Source: Globisporangium splendens (lineage: Eukaryota; Oomycota; Peronosporomycetes; Pythiales; Pythiaceae). From it: a DNA stretch of 64,000 bases. The position numbers were made by a program, and so were the translations under genes. The notes beneath the pieces are model-generated. The model ran no database searches, was not told the DNA's origin, and was given only the letters and a program-made list of their open reading frames with translations. Positions 1-8,901 of the stretch are shown here, in pieces. The stretch spans positions 124,001-188,000 of the forward strand of contig VFIW01000001.1 in assembly GCA_006386115.1 (NCBI GenBank), given 5' to 3'. The first letter of the stretch is position 1; each line of letters begins with the position of its first letter.

Positions 1-1
1 C

Positions 2-515
2 TGAAATGAGCTTATGGTTCCTGACACTACATGTAAAACACCACTAGGGCTCCTACACGCTTTATAACTAAAACCTAAACATGCACAATAAAACCTATGA
101 ATCTGATATATAAAACCTTGGGTACACTGAGGTTGAGCCCAGGGGATCTTCGAGAAACTTGAACTTGAAGTCCCGTGGAAAATTCCCTGCAAAGTGATTG
201 GCTACAGTCACTCACTTTAGGTGGCAGAGACACGTCGGTCTCATCACCAGTGCAGTTTCCCAAGTAGGAACCATCACTCACGTGTATAGAGTACTGTTGT
301 GCGTAATCACGCCGAATCTCAATGATTGCGAGCGACCAACACTCAACTCAGACACGGATTGCTCTGACGTCAGACGATGACGTCACAAGTGCATGTGGGG
401 ATCACTATTATGTGTTTCACCCAATATCTTCGCACCCACAATGCATTTCCACAAGGTGGTGTGTGACACACACAAAGAGCCACCTTGCATGTAATGGCAG
501 CCTTAGCCCATTACA
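2..515 (-). repeat. 3' LTR of element 1
   Basis: The left long terminal repeat matches 6903-7061 plus 15753-16108 over its whole length with scattered substitutions. On the plus strand it starts TGAAATGAG and ends CCATTACA, which gives TG...CA ends on the minus strand. A pyrimidine stretch just to its right (521-530) is the complement of the expected polypurine tract. Nothing but one flanking base lies to its left in the window. Confidence 0.9.
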
Positions 516-591
516 TCATCCCTCCCTTAAAGTTCCATCACGGACTTTACTTCTTTCGGAAGAGGCACCCGCTCTCACTTTCCAATTGACC

Positions 592-1641
592 ATGAAGCGA
601 TCAAGCGACCAAGTGAAGCGCGAAGAACAGCCCGAGCCAAAGCGGCAGCGGACGACTCCCGGCTTGTACGACATCTCCGCTATTCGCAAGAAGCGTGGAG
701 GACGTCGGTTCTACAAGGAGTTGTTCTTCCTCTGGCGCAAGATGTCCGGCAGCGACGATCCTGGCCAGTCCAGCACAGCGAAGCTCGAGTCGTGGAAGAC
801 GTTTGTCTGACTCGAGAACGAGAATCTTGTCGAGCGTTTGCTAGGGAACCTAGGAGGCACGCTCGAGAACGACCATAAAGAGCTTGGCTCTCGTCGTTCT
901 AGTGCTCGCGAGAGCACTACAAGCTCTGCTCGTAACTGTGAACCACGTCGAGAACATCAGACTGAAGAGTCTCTCGAGGTTCCCACGTGTCCGAGTCCGG
1001 CGGATAGCCAAGCCACCGTACTCTGTAGAAGCGTTGACGGTTCAACGACTTCTCTCCTCGACGACGAGTCGATCGATCCTCGTGATCGACTATCGACTCA
1101 ACGATCCAACGACACTCTCCCTGATGATCGATCAGAGGAGGTGGGGCTGAACGCGAAAACGATTGAGCGACTCTGGAAGTGGAAGAGTGCTCACCGCGCT
1201 CAGATCGAGGCTCTTGAAGTTCGCAACGCGGTACTCGAAGACCGGTGCGAAAGCCTCGAAGACCGGTTGAAGGAGCAGGAGTCGAAGATCGACTTGCTCT
1301 TCGATGGTCTTGCCCAGCGTTCGGCAATGGAGTCACGTTTCGAACAGAGGTTCGAGAAGATTCAAGCCGAGCTCGAACGACTCCAGAAGGCTGAGAAAGC
1401 TCGTGATGCGTATCACGAACGTCTACTGCGCTCTGTGGAAGAGGCAGGGACTTCTCTTGAGATACTTTGGAAGGAGTATCATGGTCGCCTTCTCGCGTTG
1501 GAGACAATAAAGGACGAGTCCTTTGATGTGCTTCAGCGCCTTTATGCCGAGAAGAAGCTCCATGACGATGAGTTACAGACTCTTCGCGAGCTGGTGGAGC
1601 GACTTCAGGATCGACTTGATCGTCTGCCAAAGGCTCTGTAG
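592..1641 (+). CDS. Antisense ORF of element 1, coiled-coil protein, one in-frame TGA
   Basis: This reading frame runs opposite to gag-pol. It starts at an ATG 77 bp inside the 3' LTR edge and stays open for about 350 codons, apart from one TGA at 808-810. The N-terminus is basic (a KRSSDQVKREE and PEPKRQR region, nuclear-localisation-like). Residues from about 190 to the end form a long charged coiled coil with heptad L/I spacing. The first 325 bp lie beyond the end of pol; the rest overlaps antisense to the integrase-chromodomain linker and chromodomain. I recognise no family. Element 2 has an ORF in the same relative place. The TGA suggests this copy is broken, unless it is read through. 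The function is unknown; a regulatory role is only a guess by analogy with antisense ORFs of other retroelements. Confidence 0.55.
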
Positions 1642-3679
1642 GGTTCGCTGACCCACTTGGAAGGTAAGGCTTCAGTCTACCTACGTAGAACGTAGGGTGT
1701 AGTCGCATGCGTGTAGGAATGTCTAGTGTGTAGGCATCACCATTGCATTTAACTACCCTGAACGGTCCAATATATCTTGGCAGAAGTTTCGAACTCCCCA
1801 AGTTGGACACTGCGTGTTCAGGTAGATTAGCCGTGCTAAGTAATACAAGATCATTGATCTTATATACTTGCTTGTTCTTCCTTCCGCTCCTATCTGCTTG
1901 TTCCTTTTGCAGATCCTGAGCCTTTGCAATTGCGTCTCGAACAAACCTCACAACGGCTTGTCTCCTCACAATAAAGTCATCGACTTGCTGTGCCTCACGA
2001 CTTGTCATGTCGTCTAGAGGTTTCATCGAGTCAAAATTGGCTTTTAACTCTGTGACAGCATTCAGGTCCGACTGTGGCTCCTTAGCCATAGTCTCTCCCC
2101 CACTTAAGGTAGAAACCTCTCCCACTAGTGACGCTGGCACTCTCGGGTGGAGTCCGTAGTTCACATTGAACGGGGTATGACCTGTCGAGACATGCGTGGA
2201 GTTGTTCAACGCAAACTCTGCGAGAGGGAGAAACTCACTCCACTCTCCGAAAGACGTCGCATAACTGCGCAACACGTCTTCAAGGACACGATTCACTCGT
2301 TCAGTTTGACCGTCTGTCTCTGGGTGTGCTGCTGTTGACATGGATAGTTTTGTATCCAAAATGCCAAACAGAGTTCGCCAAAACCTAGACGTAAACCGAG
2401 TGTCACGGTCTGATACGATCTCCGAGGGCAGACCATGTAGACGGAACACCACGTCTACAAAGACTTTCGCAGTCATCTCTGCCGAGATCTTATCCGAGAC
2501 CGGCGCAAGATGGACCATCTTGCTGAATCGGTCCACAAACACAAGGATGCCATTCCTGCCGTGTTTGTCTCTTGGAAGTCCAAATATGAAATCCATACTC
2601 ACAGACTTCCAACTGTCCTGAGGGACAGCCAATGAACGAAGTGGGGCCCGAGTAGAGCCGGATGGCTTAACTCTTTGGCACACTTCGCAAGTACGCACAT
2701 ACTTGCGAACCCACTTGTACATGTGAGGCCAGTAGTAATCTCGAGACAAGTTGAGAAACGTTTTCTCACGTCCGAGATGGCCACTCGAAGGACCGTCATG
2801 ATACTCGTACAAGAGTCGATGACGCAGACCTTCGTCGTTGGGGACAACGATCCTCGCTGGATCCCCTTCGTCAACTGCACAGCACAGCAGCTCATTGTGC
2901 ATGCTGTAACGGTGAACACGCGATCTTGCTCTTGGTGGGAGGTTTTGGAGTGCCTTGTCTGAGGGATTCTTGAAATACTTGATCAGTTCTTGGCATGCTT
3001 CGTCTTGCTTGTATCCCTCAGTGATCTCTTCTTGGACTGTGCTTGTCACTCCCGTAGCAATCGCGTTGACGTCTTCACAGAGTCGACACGCTCCGTTCGT
3101 GTCGTCACTCTTGTTCTTCGGATCATAATCCGGACGTCTTGACAGCGCATCGGCAAGAATGTTTGACTTGCCGGGCTTGTAATGTACAACAAAGTTGTAC
3201 TCAGCGAAGAAGGAAAACCATCTTGCCATTCTTTGCGATAGGTGAGGCGTCTTTACAGCTGTCCGCAGTGATGCGTGATCAGTGTAAATAGCGAACTGCT
3301 TTTCACCAAGCAAATAGACTCGAAACTTTGCCAATGCATACTTCATGGCCAATAGTTCCTTGTCATGGACCGGATAGTTCCTCTCTGCGGGCCTGAGTTG
3401 TCGTGACTGATACGACACAACTCTTTCTTTGCCCTCATCATCGTGTTGCATCAGTGCACACCCGATGGCATAGTCGCTCGCATCGCAGACTGCATGGAAC
3501 GGCTTCTCATGGTCTGCGAGAGCTAGGACAGGAGCTTCTCTTAAGCTCTTCTTTACTTCGGCAAACGCTGCCTGATGTTCCTCTGGCCATTCCCACTCAT
3601 TATCTTTCTTCAAAAGACTCGTGAGGGGTTGCACTAACGCTGCATAGTTGCGCGTGTATTTGTGCAAATAGTTGGCCAA
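917..3679 (-). CDS. pol: Element 1 pol, 3' part: RNase H, integrase, chromodomain
   Basis: C-terminal part of the Ty3/gypsy polyprotein. In order it shows the RT connection, an RNase H domain (CDASDYAIGCAL motif, then the TDHASLRT segment), an H2C2 zinc region (HDGPSSGH ... CEVCQ), and the integrase core with D,D-35-E type residues (SMDFIFG, VSDRDTRF, TDGQTERVN). A GPY-like segment (LLPRYIGPFRVV), a long serine/proline/arginine-rich linker and a chromodomain ending in YRVRWLGYPPDSDTWEP follow. The frame is separated from the upstream protease/RT frame by an indel near 3725, inside the segment that in element 2 reads DWPIPKNVK. The annotated left end is the pol stop. Chromodomains in this group are thought to steer integration to marked chromatin. 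Confidence 0.9.
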   Translation of the reverse strand: MANYLHKYTRNYAALVQPLTSLLKKDNEWEWPEEHQAAFAEVKKSLREAPVLALADHEKPFHAVCDASDYAIGCALMQHDDEGKERVVSYQSRQLRPAERNYPVHDKELLAMKYALAKFRVYLLGEKQFAIYTDHASLRTAVKTPHLSQRMARWFSFFAEYNFVVHYKPGKSNILADALSRRPDYDPKNKSDDTNGACRLCEDVNAIATGVTSTVQEEITEGYKQDEACQELIKYFKNPSDKALQNLPPRARSRVHRYSMHNELLCCAVDEGDPARIVVPNDEGLRHRLLYEYHDGPSSGHLGREKTFLNLSRDYYWPHMYKWVRKYVRTCEVCQRVKPSGSTRAPLRSLAVPQDSWKSVSMDFIFGLPRDKHGRNGILVFVDRFSKMVHLAPVSDKISAEMTAKVFVDVVFRLHGLPSEIVSDRDTRFTSRFWRTLFGILDTKLSMSTAAHPETDGQTERVNRVLEDVLRSYATSFGEWSEFLPLAEFALNNSTHVSTGHTPFNVNYGLHPRVPASLVGEVSTLSGGETMAKEPQSDLNAVTELKANFDSMKPLDDMTSREAQQVDDFIVRRQAVVRFVRDAIAKAQDLQKEQADRSGRKNKQVYKINDLVLLSTANLPEHAVSNLGSSKLLPRYIGPFRVVKCNGDAYTLDIPTRMRLHPTFYVGRLKPYLPSGSANPTEPLADDQVDPEVAPPAREESVTHRHGASSRHKGAEAHQRTRPLLSPTREGDHDTPSKVSQEKSLPLPQSAVDVRDTHHELSQPSGVVRARLESSRTSVRNVTPLPNAGQDHRRASRSSTPAPSTGLRGFRTGLRVPRCELQEPRSERGEHSSTSRVAQSFSRSAPPPLIDHQGECRWIVESIVDHEDRSTRRRGEKSLNRQRFYRVRWLGYPPDSDTWEPRETLQSDVLDVVHSYEQSL

Positions 3680-5577
3680 ACCCAGCCACTGACGTAGCTG
3701 TTTGACGTTCTGAGGAATAGGCCAATGTCGATAGACTTGACCTTCTCAGGATCGACCCGAACGCCATTCTTGCCAACAAAACTACCGAGTACAGGGATCT
3801 CGGGGGCGAAGAACATGCATTTCTTCAAGTTAGCGTACAGTTTGTTCTCACGCATAACTTGAAAGACTTGACGAAGATGTTCAAGATGAACATCGACATC
3901 TTTCTTCCCTTCCGAGGCCTTGCTGTGAACGAACATGTCGTCAAAGTAGCTCGGTGCAAACTCTCTCAATGGACGAAGTACATTCGTGACCATTCTGTTG
4001 AAAGTTGCTGGTGCGTTCTTCAGACCTTGTGGCATCACCATCCATTCCCACAGCATACCACTAGGGGTGCTTACTGCTGTAAATGGTACATCGCTCTCGC
4101 GCATTCGAATCTGATAGAACCCGTCTTTCAGATCGATCGCGCTAAAGACAGTGCTGCCAACCATTCCATCAAGGATCATATCCTTGCGTGGAACTGGGGT
4201 CTGAGCAGGTATGGTCGCATCATTCAATTTGTTGAATGCGTGAACAATGCGCCAACCGCCTGTGGCCTTCTTCACACAGAAGGTGGGACTGCAGTGCGGA
4301 GACTTGCTCTCGCGCACATGGCCAGCCTTCTGTCGCTGCGCGAAGAACTCGTCGACCGCATCGACTTGTTCCTTCGGTAGCGGCCATTGCCTCGTGATAC
4401 AGTACTTCGTTCCCGGAAGTACATCAATCTCGTGACGAATGCCTCTGTCCTGCGGCAATTCGTCCGGCACTTTGTCTGGAAATATGTCCGCATATTCCTT
4501 GACAAGTCCATACACGGGGTTTGTCTTTAGAGCGTCCCACGACTGCTCATCAAACCTCTCCTTCCGTGTCCTCTCATCTAACACTTCCGCAGTGTTGATG
4601 ACATCGTCGGCAACTTCATCGACGATCGCACAAATTTGCGAAATTTCGCCTTTCGCCAGGCTACGCTTAAGCGTCTTCTTGCTCATCAACGGCAAGGAAA
4701 TCAATTCTTGAGCCAGACTTGGACGATTTTCAACTTGTACGTGACGCACTATCTGGCTGTCACCTTCTTCATTGTAGACTGCGACGTTCACATATTCGCT
4801 TGAAGTGGCTTGTTCTTGTCTCTTCACTTCATCTTCTGCCTTTCTTGTGTCTTGATCAGGGACGCTTGCAGATCTTCGTTCTTCTTCGTCGGTCTTCTTG
4901 TCTTCTTTAACCCTGCCAGAGCGGAACTCTTCATCGCTCTTGGCTACAGGAGTAGTCTTTTTCTGGCGCCTGACTGCTCCACCTCCAGTAGTCTTCTTCA
5001 AGATGGGTACCGCTTGTGAACATGGGGGGCCATCGCACACCGCAATATCACGAGGGTCATCCGGGATCTCTTCCACAGATGTGTAAACCCACACCACTTC
5101 ATCCGTTGTTGTGCAGCACAAGTCAACATCACGTGACTTGTCAACGGAGATCTTCATCTTCATCCAGTCAATGCTAGGTTGATAACGCTTCAACCATGGC
5201 ATTCCCAGAATCAGATCAAACTTGTCATCGAGGTCGAGTAAAATGAACTCGTCTTCACCTCGGAAATCTTCACACTTCATCGCCAAGCGCACCACGCGCT
5301 TCGGCATCTTCACAGTTGACCCGTTGGCCAACCGAATAACCATCGTCTTGTCTTCATTCGCATCAGGCATTTGTACTTTATGCCTGACGATCACTTCATT
5401 TCGAACAAAATTGTTCGACGCACCAGTGTCAACCAAAGCTCGTAGAGGCGTTGCAATACCGTCTACTTGAACTTTGAGAACGATCAAACTTGACGTTTGG
5501 CTGACACTGTTCTCCCTCGTGGAAACTGCATGTGCATCATGCACATTGGGGCCAGAGTCCTGTGTATCCACAAACAC
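3634..5577 (-). CDS. pol: Element 1 pol, 5' part: aspartic protease and reverse transcriptase
   Basis: N-terminal part of pol. The retropepsin active site is LVDTGASNNF. The reverse transcriptase follows, with the RQWPLPKEQV entry, the FSAIDLKDGFYQI motif and the catalytic SYFDDMF box (YxDD class). The frame is open upstream to the gag frameshift site near 5634 and lies in the -1 frame relative to gag, so no start codon of its own is needed. It loses frame near 3725, after the DPEKVKSID segment. The last roughly 30 codons annotated here are therefore out-of-frame sequence that overlaps the next pol part. The Lys/Glu-rich linker between protease and RT is unusual in length but has its counterpart in element 2. 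Confidence 0.9.
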   Translation of the reverse strand: MFVDTQDSGPNVHDAHAVSTRENSVSQTSSLIVLKVQVDGIATPLRALVDTGASNNFVRNEVIVRHKVQMPDANEDKTMVIRLANGSTVKMPKRVVRLAMKCEDFRGEDEFILLDLDDKFDLILGMPWLKRYQPSIDWMKMKISVDKSRDVDLCCTTTDEVVWVYTSVEEIPDDPRDIAVCDGPPCSQAVPILKKTTGGGAVRRQKKTTPVAKSDEEFRSGRVKEDKKTDEEERRSASVPDQDTRKAEDEVKRQEQATSSEYVNVAVYNEEGDSQIVRHVQVENRPSLAQELISLPLMSKKTLKRSLAKGEISQICAIVDEVADDVINTAEVLDERTRKERFDEQSWDALKTNPVYGLVKEYADIFPDKVPDELPQDRGIRHEIDVLPGTKYCITRQWPLPKEQVDAVDEFFAQRQKAGHVRESKSPHCSPTFCVKKATGGWRIVHAFNKLNDATIPAQTPVPRKDMILDGMVGSTVFSAIDLKDGFYQIRMRESDVPFTAVSTPSGMLWEWMVMPQGLKNAPATFNRMVTNVLRPLREFAPSYFDDMFVHSKASEGKKDVDVHLEHLRQVFQVMRENKLYANLKKCMFFAPEIPVLGSFVGKNGVRVDPEKVKSIDIGLFLRTSNSYVSGWVWPTICTNTRATMQR

Positions 5578-5593
5578 AGTCCTCTTTTCGAGC

Positions 5594-5634
5594 CCAGTAG
5601 GAGGCTCCGCCCCTACTGGTCGTTCCCGTTTTTT
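5594..5634 (-). promoter_or_regulatory. -1 ribosomal frameshift signal, gag/pol of element 1
   Basis: On the minus strand the gag frame reads TCA AAA AAC, which contains the canonical heptamer A_AAA_AAC (5634-5628). Eight bases later a hairpin begins (5619-5594): an 8-bp perfect stem, an inner 3-bp GGC/GCC stem with one bulged base, and a GGA loop. The gag stop TAG sits inside the 5' arm, four codons after the heptamer. Pol is open in exactly the -1 frame from here. Element 2 repeats the design at 8821-8865. Confidence 0.85.
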
Positions 5635-6668
5635 GAACGTTGGGAACGATCGAACCCACGGCCGCGACCGTAGTTGTTCGAGCGCGAACCCTGTGTCGTT
5701 TGCCGGTCAGGCAAGGACACTTTGCAGTTCCGAGCGAAGTGACCCGACTTCCCACAACGGAAACATTTTCCATCGTTGCGAGGACGTTCATTTCCAGGCG
5801 TGGAAATGTACGAGATGTCCATCGGCTCTGGACCATCGTGCGCAACATTCGCTTGTCTTGGTGGCCTTGACGGAAACCCTTGGAACTTGGCTTGCTTGAT
5901 GCTGAACTCTTCTTGCATCGCACGTTCAATGGCTTCGTCCAGCATCTTGGGATACTCGCGGAACAGTTGGTTCCGAATCGGACCATCGTTCAGACCCGCC
6001 ATGAACGTCACAACTTGCGTCGAAACGTCAATCGGCTCGTCAACGATGCTCAACACCAAGTAGCGAGCACGTTGTGCATACGAGTGAAGGTCGAAACGGC
6101 CTTGACGAAGCTTGAGGAACTCGGCACGCGCACGGAACTCACTCTGCGGAGGTTCAAACGCCTTCTTGAGTTCGGTCTTGAAGTCTTCGTAGCTGGGGAA
6201 GCAGTTTAGATCCGCTAAACGCTTGCCATACGCCCAGCTCTTCGCACGACCCGCAAGGTTGGACATCGCGAACAACACTTGCTGCAAAGGGTCTCGCAGT
6301 TGTCTTGCAGTGATAGCTGCATCCAACTCGACGAACCATCTCGAAAGAGGTTCGTTCTCTCCGCCACGATACGGAGAGACATCCAGCTTCAGCGGCACCG
6401 TCCTGAAGGACGAAACAGGGGTTGCGACCTGCTTTCGAGATTCAATAATCTCGTGGTGCATGAAACTGACCGCGGCGTTCTTCTGGTCTTCAGGAGACGC
6501 CGATCGTAGCAGGCTGATTACAGCAGCCTCCCCGATGACGTTTCGCATCCGCTCCAGCGCCGACCACTCATAAGGAGACAAATGAGGAAAATACTCATTC
6601 GTCAACTCGACAGTTTCCGGTACTGCTGGACCGAGTGGCACATCTACTCCTTCCATGTTCTCAGACAT
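5613..6668 (-). CDS. gag: Element 1 gag
   Basis: Gag-type protein of about 351 residues from the first ATG (6668); the frame is open further upstream. A retrotransposon-gag helical domain occupies roughly residues 90-250 (RWFVELD, SWAYGKRL, FLKLRQGRFDLHSYAQRARYL). A CCHC zinc knuckle (CFRCGKSGHFARNC) sits near the C-terminus, followed by a short Arg/Gly/Ser-rich nucleic-acid-binding tail. The frame is intact. Translation would normally end at TAG (5613-5615); a fraction of ribosomes should shift into pol at the signal just upstream. It packages the element RNA into cytoplasmic particles. Confidence 0.9.
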   Translation of the reverse strand: MSENMEGVDVPLGPAVPETVELTNEYFPHLSPYEWSALERMRNVIGEAAVISLLRSASPEDQKNAAVSFMHHEIIESRKQVATPVSSFRTVPLKLDVSPYRGGENEPLSRWFVELDAAITARQLRDPLQQVLFAMSNLAGRAKSWAYGKRLADLNCFPSYEDFKTELKKAFEPPQSEFRARAEFLKLRQGRFDLHSYAQRARYLVLSIVDEPIDVSTQVVTFMAGLNDGPIRNQLFREYPKMLDEAIERAMQEEFSIKQAKFQGFPSRPPRQANVAHDGPEPMDISYISTPGNERPRNDGKCFRCGKSGHFARNCKVSLPDRQTTQGSRSNNYGRGRGFDRSQRSKNGNDQ

Positions 6669-6902
6669 GGACGGAAGTAGGTCTTGGACAGGAATGCGCG
6701 AAGTGCTCAAAGCCGCTTCGTCAAACCTTTCTTGACTTGGTCGCTGGAAGGACCGCTCGAAGTGCTACCAGGTGTAATGGGGCGCTGTTCACAACAGTCC
6801 CCGAAACACGGCACACACGCTTGTGCGACTTGAGGAAGCGATCTCCCGACTTGGAGGGAGAGAAGACGACTTGAGTACTTGAGGGTGAAATTGCAACTGA
6901 AT

Positions 6903-7061
6903 TGAAATGAGCTTATGGTTCCTGACACTACATGTAAAACACCACTAGGGCTCCTAGAGGTTTTATAACTAAAACCTAAACATGCACAATAAAACCTATG
7001 AATCTGATATATAAAACCTTGGGTACACTGAGGTTGAACCCAGGGGATCTTCGAGAAAATT
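6903..7061 (-). repeat. 5' LTR of element 1, left fragment
   Basis: First 159 bp (plus-strand order) of the right LTR of element 1, homologous to 2-159. It ends in aaatt (7057-7061), the target duplicated when element 2 inserted. The LTR resumes at 15748. Confidence 0.93.
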
Positions 7062-7608
7062 TGTAACGGGGTCACACGCTAAGTTGCACCGCAGCAACTT
7101 AGCTCAATCTGTTGGCATTGGACTAAGTCCGCATGCAACTAAAGTTTCCGTACTTAGCTACGAGAAACACCAAAGCAGCCGAGCCATTAGGTTCACCGCA
7201 CTTACTCGAACCACAAAGGTAGCCAAGCTACTCTGATTAGAGGTCGGTCACAGACACGACTCTCATAGGATAAAACTATATGCTTTTAGACCAATTGAAT
7301 AACACGGCAATTCAGAGCCATTCACTTATGTCCACATTGAAATAAGCGGAAGTTCACTATGCTAGATAGTGAACTAAAGATAACTCAGGGTGTCCTGCAG
7401 AGGGCAACCCCCAACAAATAAACAGTTCCATTTTTACCTCTGACTAAGTCTTTAGTTATTGACGGTTACTCTATAGAGATCTATAGGTAACCGATCGTTG
7501 CACTGCAGGAAGCAGGCAACAGCTCTTGGAACAGAGTCCTTGAGAGAAGTCGTGACACGCTTCCTCACACACGTACCGTGCTGCGTAACTCGGAAGTGTC
7601 CGGTTACA
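7062..7608 (+). repeat. 5' LTR of element 2
   Basis: Begins TGTAACGG and ends GGTTACA; nearly identical to 15200-15747. It follows directly on the duplicated target aaatt. Confidence 0.95.
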
Positions 7609-7610
7609 AC

Positions 7611-7628
7611 TGGTAGCACTCGTAGTCA
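7611..7628 (+). other. Putative primer-binding site of element 2
   Basis: Two bases after the 5' LTR the sequence TGGTAGCACTCG begins. Its TGG complements the universal CCA end of a tRNA, as expected for minus-strand priming. I could not assign the tRNA species. Confidence 0.5.
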
Positions 7629-7680
7629 ATCTACGACCCGGCAGAGGTGACTGCCTGAATCGCTTCCTCAAGGATTCATC

Positions 7681-8842
7681 ATGGCGTCAATTGACCCTGC
7701 GCAGTTCCCGCACCTCTCGGCTGAACACCGGAGTGTGCTGACCCGAATGGCACAAGCTCTAGGCGACCAAGTCGCGCTAGAGTTGCTCTCGGCGTCGCCG
7801 GAGCAGCAAATCTTTCGACTCGAGCAGTTCGAGAACTTCTCGAACGCTCAGCGCCTCGAAGGAGAGCGAAGTGCGCAAGCACAAATGCAAGTCCACCGCA
7901 AGCTTGACCGCAGAGATGCTGCGCTCAGCTGCTGAGTCGCGTGAAGCGCTCGAGCGAGTGGTATCTGTGGTTGCTGGTGCAGCCACGTCTTTGTCGAGTG
8001 CGGCTGCTGCGCCTCAGACACCCACGTCCCAAACTCCCCGCCCAAGAGCTGTCAAGATTGACGCTCCGAAATTCGATGGTGCGGATGGCGACAAGCTCAT
8101 CCACTGGCTACTCGCCGTGGAGCGTTGCGCCAAGGCTCAGCTCATCGACAGCAACGAGCAGATGGTGTCTTTCGCCACCTCGAACCTGCGCGGTCGAGCG
8201 TCGGAATGGGCATTCTCGACGTTGCTCGCCGATGAGTGTGCGTTCGACACGTGGGATATTTTCCGTGCGAAAATCACCGCCATGTATCAGCCTCCGAACA
8301 ACGAAGTGCTGTTGCAAGGTCGTTTCTTCTCCTTGAGACAAGGGAAGCTCTCGCTGGAACGATACATCCAGGAGATGAGAAGTCTATGCGCGGCGATCAC
8401 GACCAGCCCTTTGCCTGAGTCTGTGAAAGTGCCTGCGTTTCTCAACGGCCTCAACAGTGGACCAGCGCGTCAGGAGCTGTACCGACGCTTGCCGGCCACG
8501 ATGGAAGATGCGATCCGCATTGCGCTCGTTGAGCAGCAATCATTCAGAGTCAGTCGACCTGATTGGAACGCTGGCCGCCACAATGGTGCGCATACCAGCC
8601 ACCGAGCAGTCACGAACGGACAGCGCTTCCATGGCCCGATGCCAATGGATCTTAGCAGCGCCGAAGTGGTCTGCTTCAATTGTGGCAAGCGAGGACACTA
8701 TCAGTCGAAGTGTCCCGCTCCAAGGCAGTCCGCTCCTCGCACTGGAAATCAGGCGAGAGACTACCAACCGCCGCGCGGTAACCACGCTCATCGAGGTGGC
8801 AGATCCGCTGCGGCAAGAAAGGGAAACGGAACGTCTCAGTAG
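7681..8842 (+). CDS. gag: Element 2 gag, frameshifted
   Basis: Starts at ATG 7681 (MASIDPAQFP...), shares the SPEQQ-type N-terminal helix with element 1 gag, and then loses frame: frame 1 stops at 7935, while the homologous continuation is open in frame 2 from about 7871. The switch point lies between 7870 and 7935, consistent with a 1-base insertion. The second part has the gag helical domain (WAFSTLLAD, FFSLRQGKLSLERYIQEMRSL) and a zinc knuckle CFNCGKRGHYQSKC near 8670-8710, then an Arg/Gly-rich tail and TAG at 8840-8842. The slippery site lies just before the stop. This copy could make only truncated Gag unless the shift is bypassed. Confidence 0.85.
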
Positions 8843-8865
8843 AAGCGGGACGCTCTACTGAGACG
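8821..8865 (+). promoter_or_regulatory. -1 ribosomal frameshift signal, gag/pol of element 2
   Basis: The gag frame reads GGA AAC at 8822-8827 after a G, giving the canonical heptamer G_GGA_AAC (8821-8827). A hairpin at 8832-8865 has a perfect 12-bp stem, one bulged A, an inner GCG/CGC stem and a GGA loop. The gag TAG is inside the 5' arm, the same four codons after the heptamer as in element 1. Frame -1 is open from 8821 into the protease. Confidence 0.87.
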
Positions 8866-8901
8866 GACTCTATAGCTTCGGCGTCGCCGACTACTAGAGT
8901 C

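Noticed and set aside
3634..3760. Pol frame change near 3725 in element 1 considered as a second programmed frameshift
   Set aside because: No slippery heptamer in phase; the break falls inside conserved RT sequence that is continuous in element 2, so it is a mutation.
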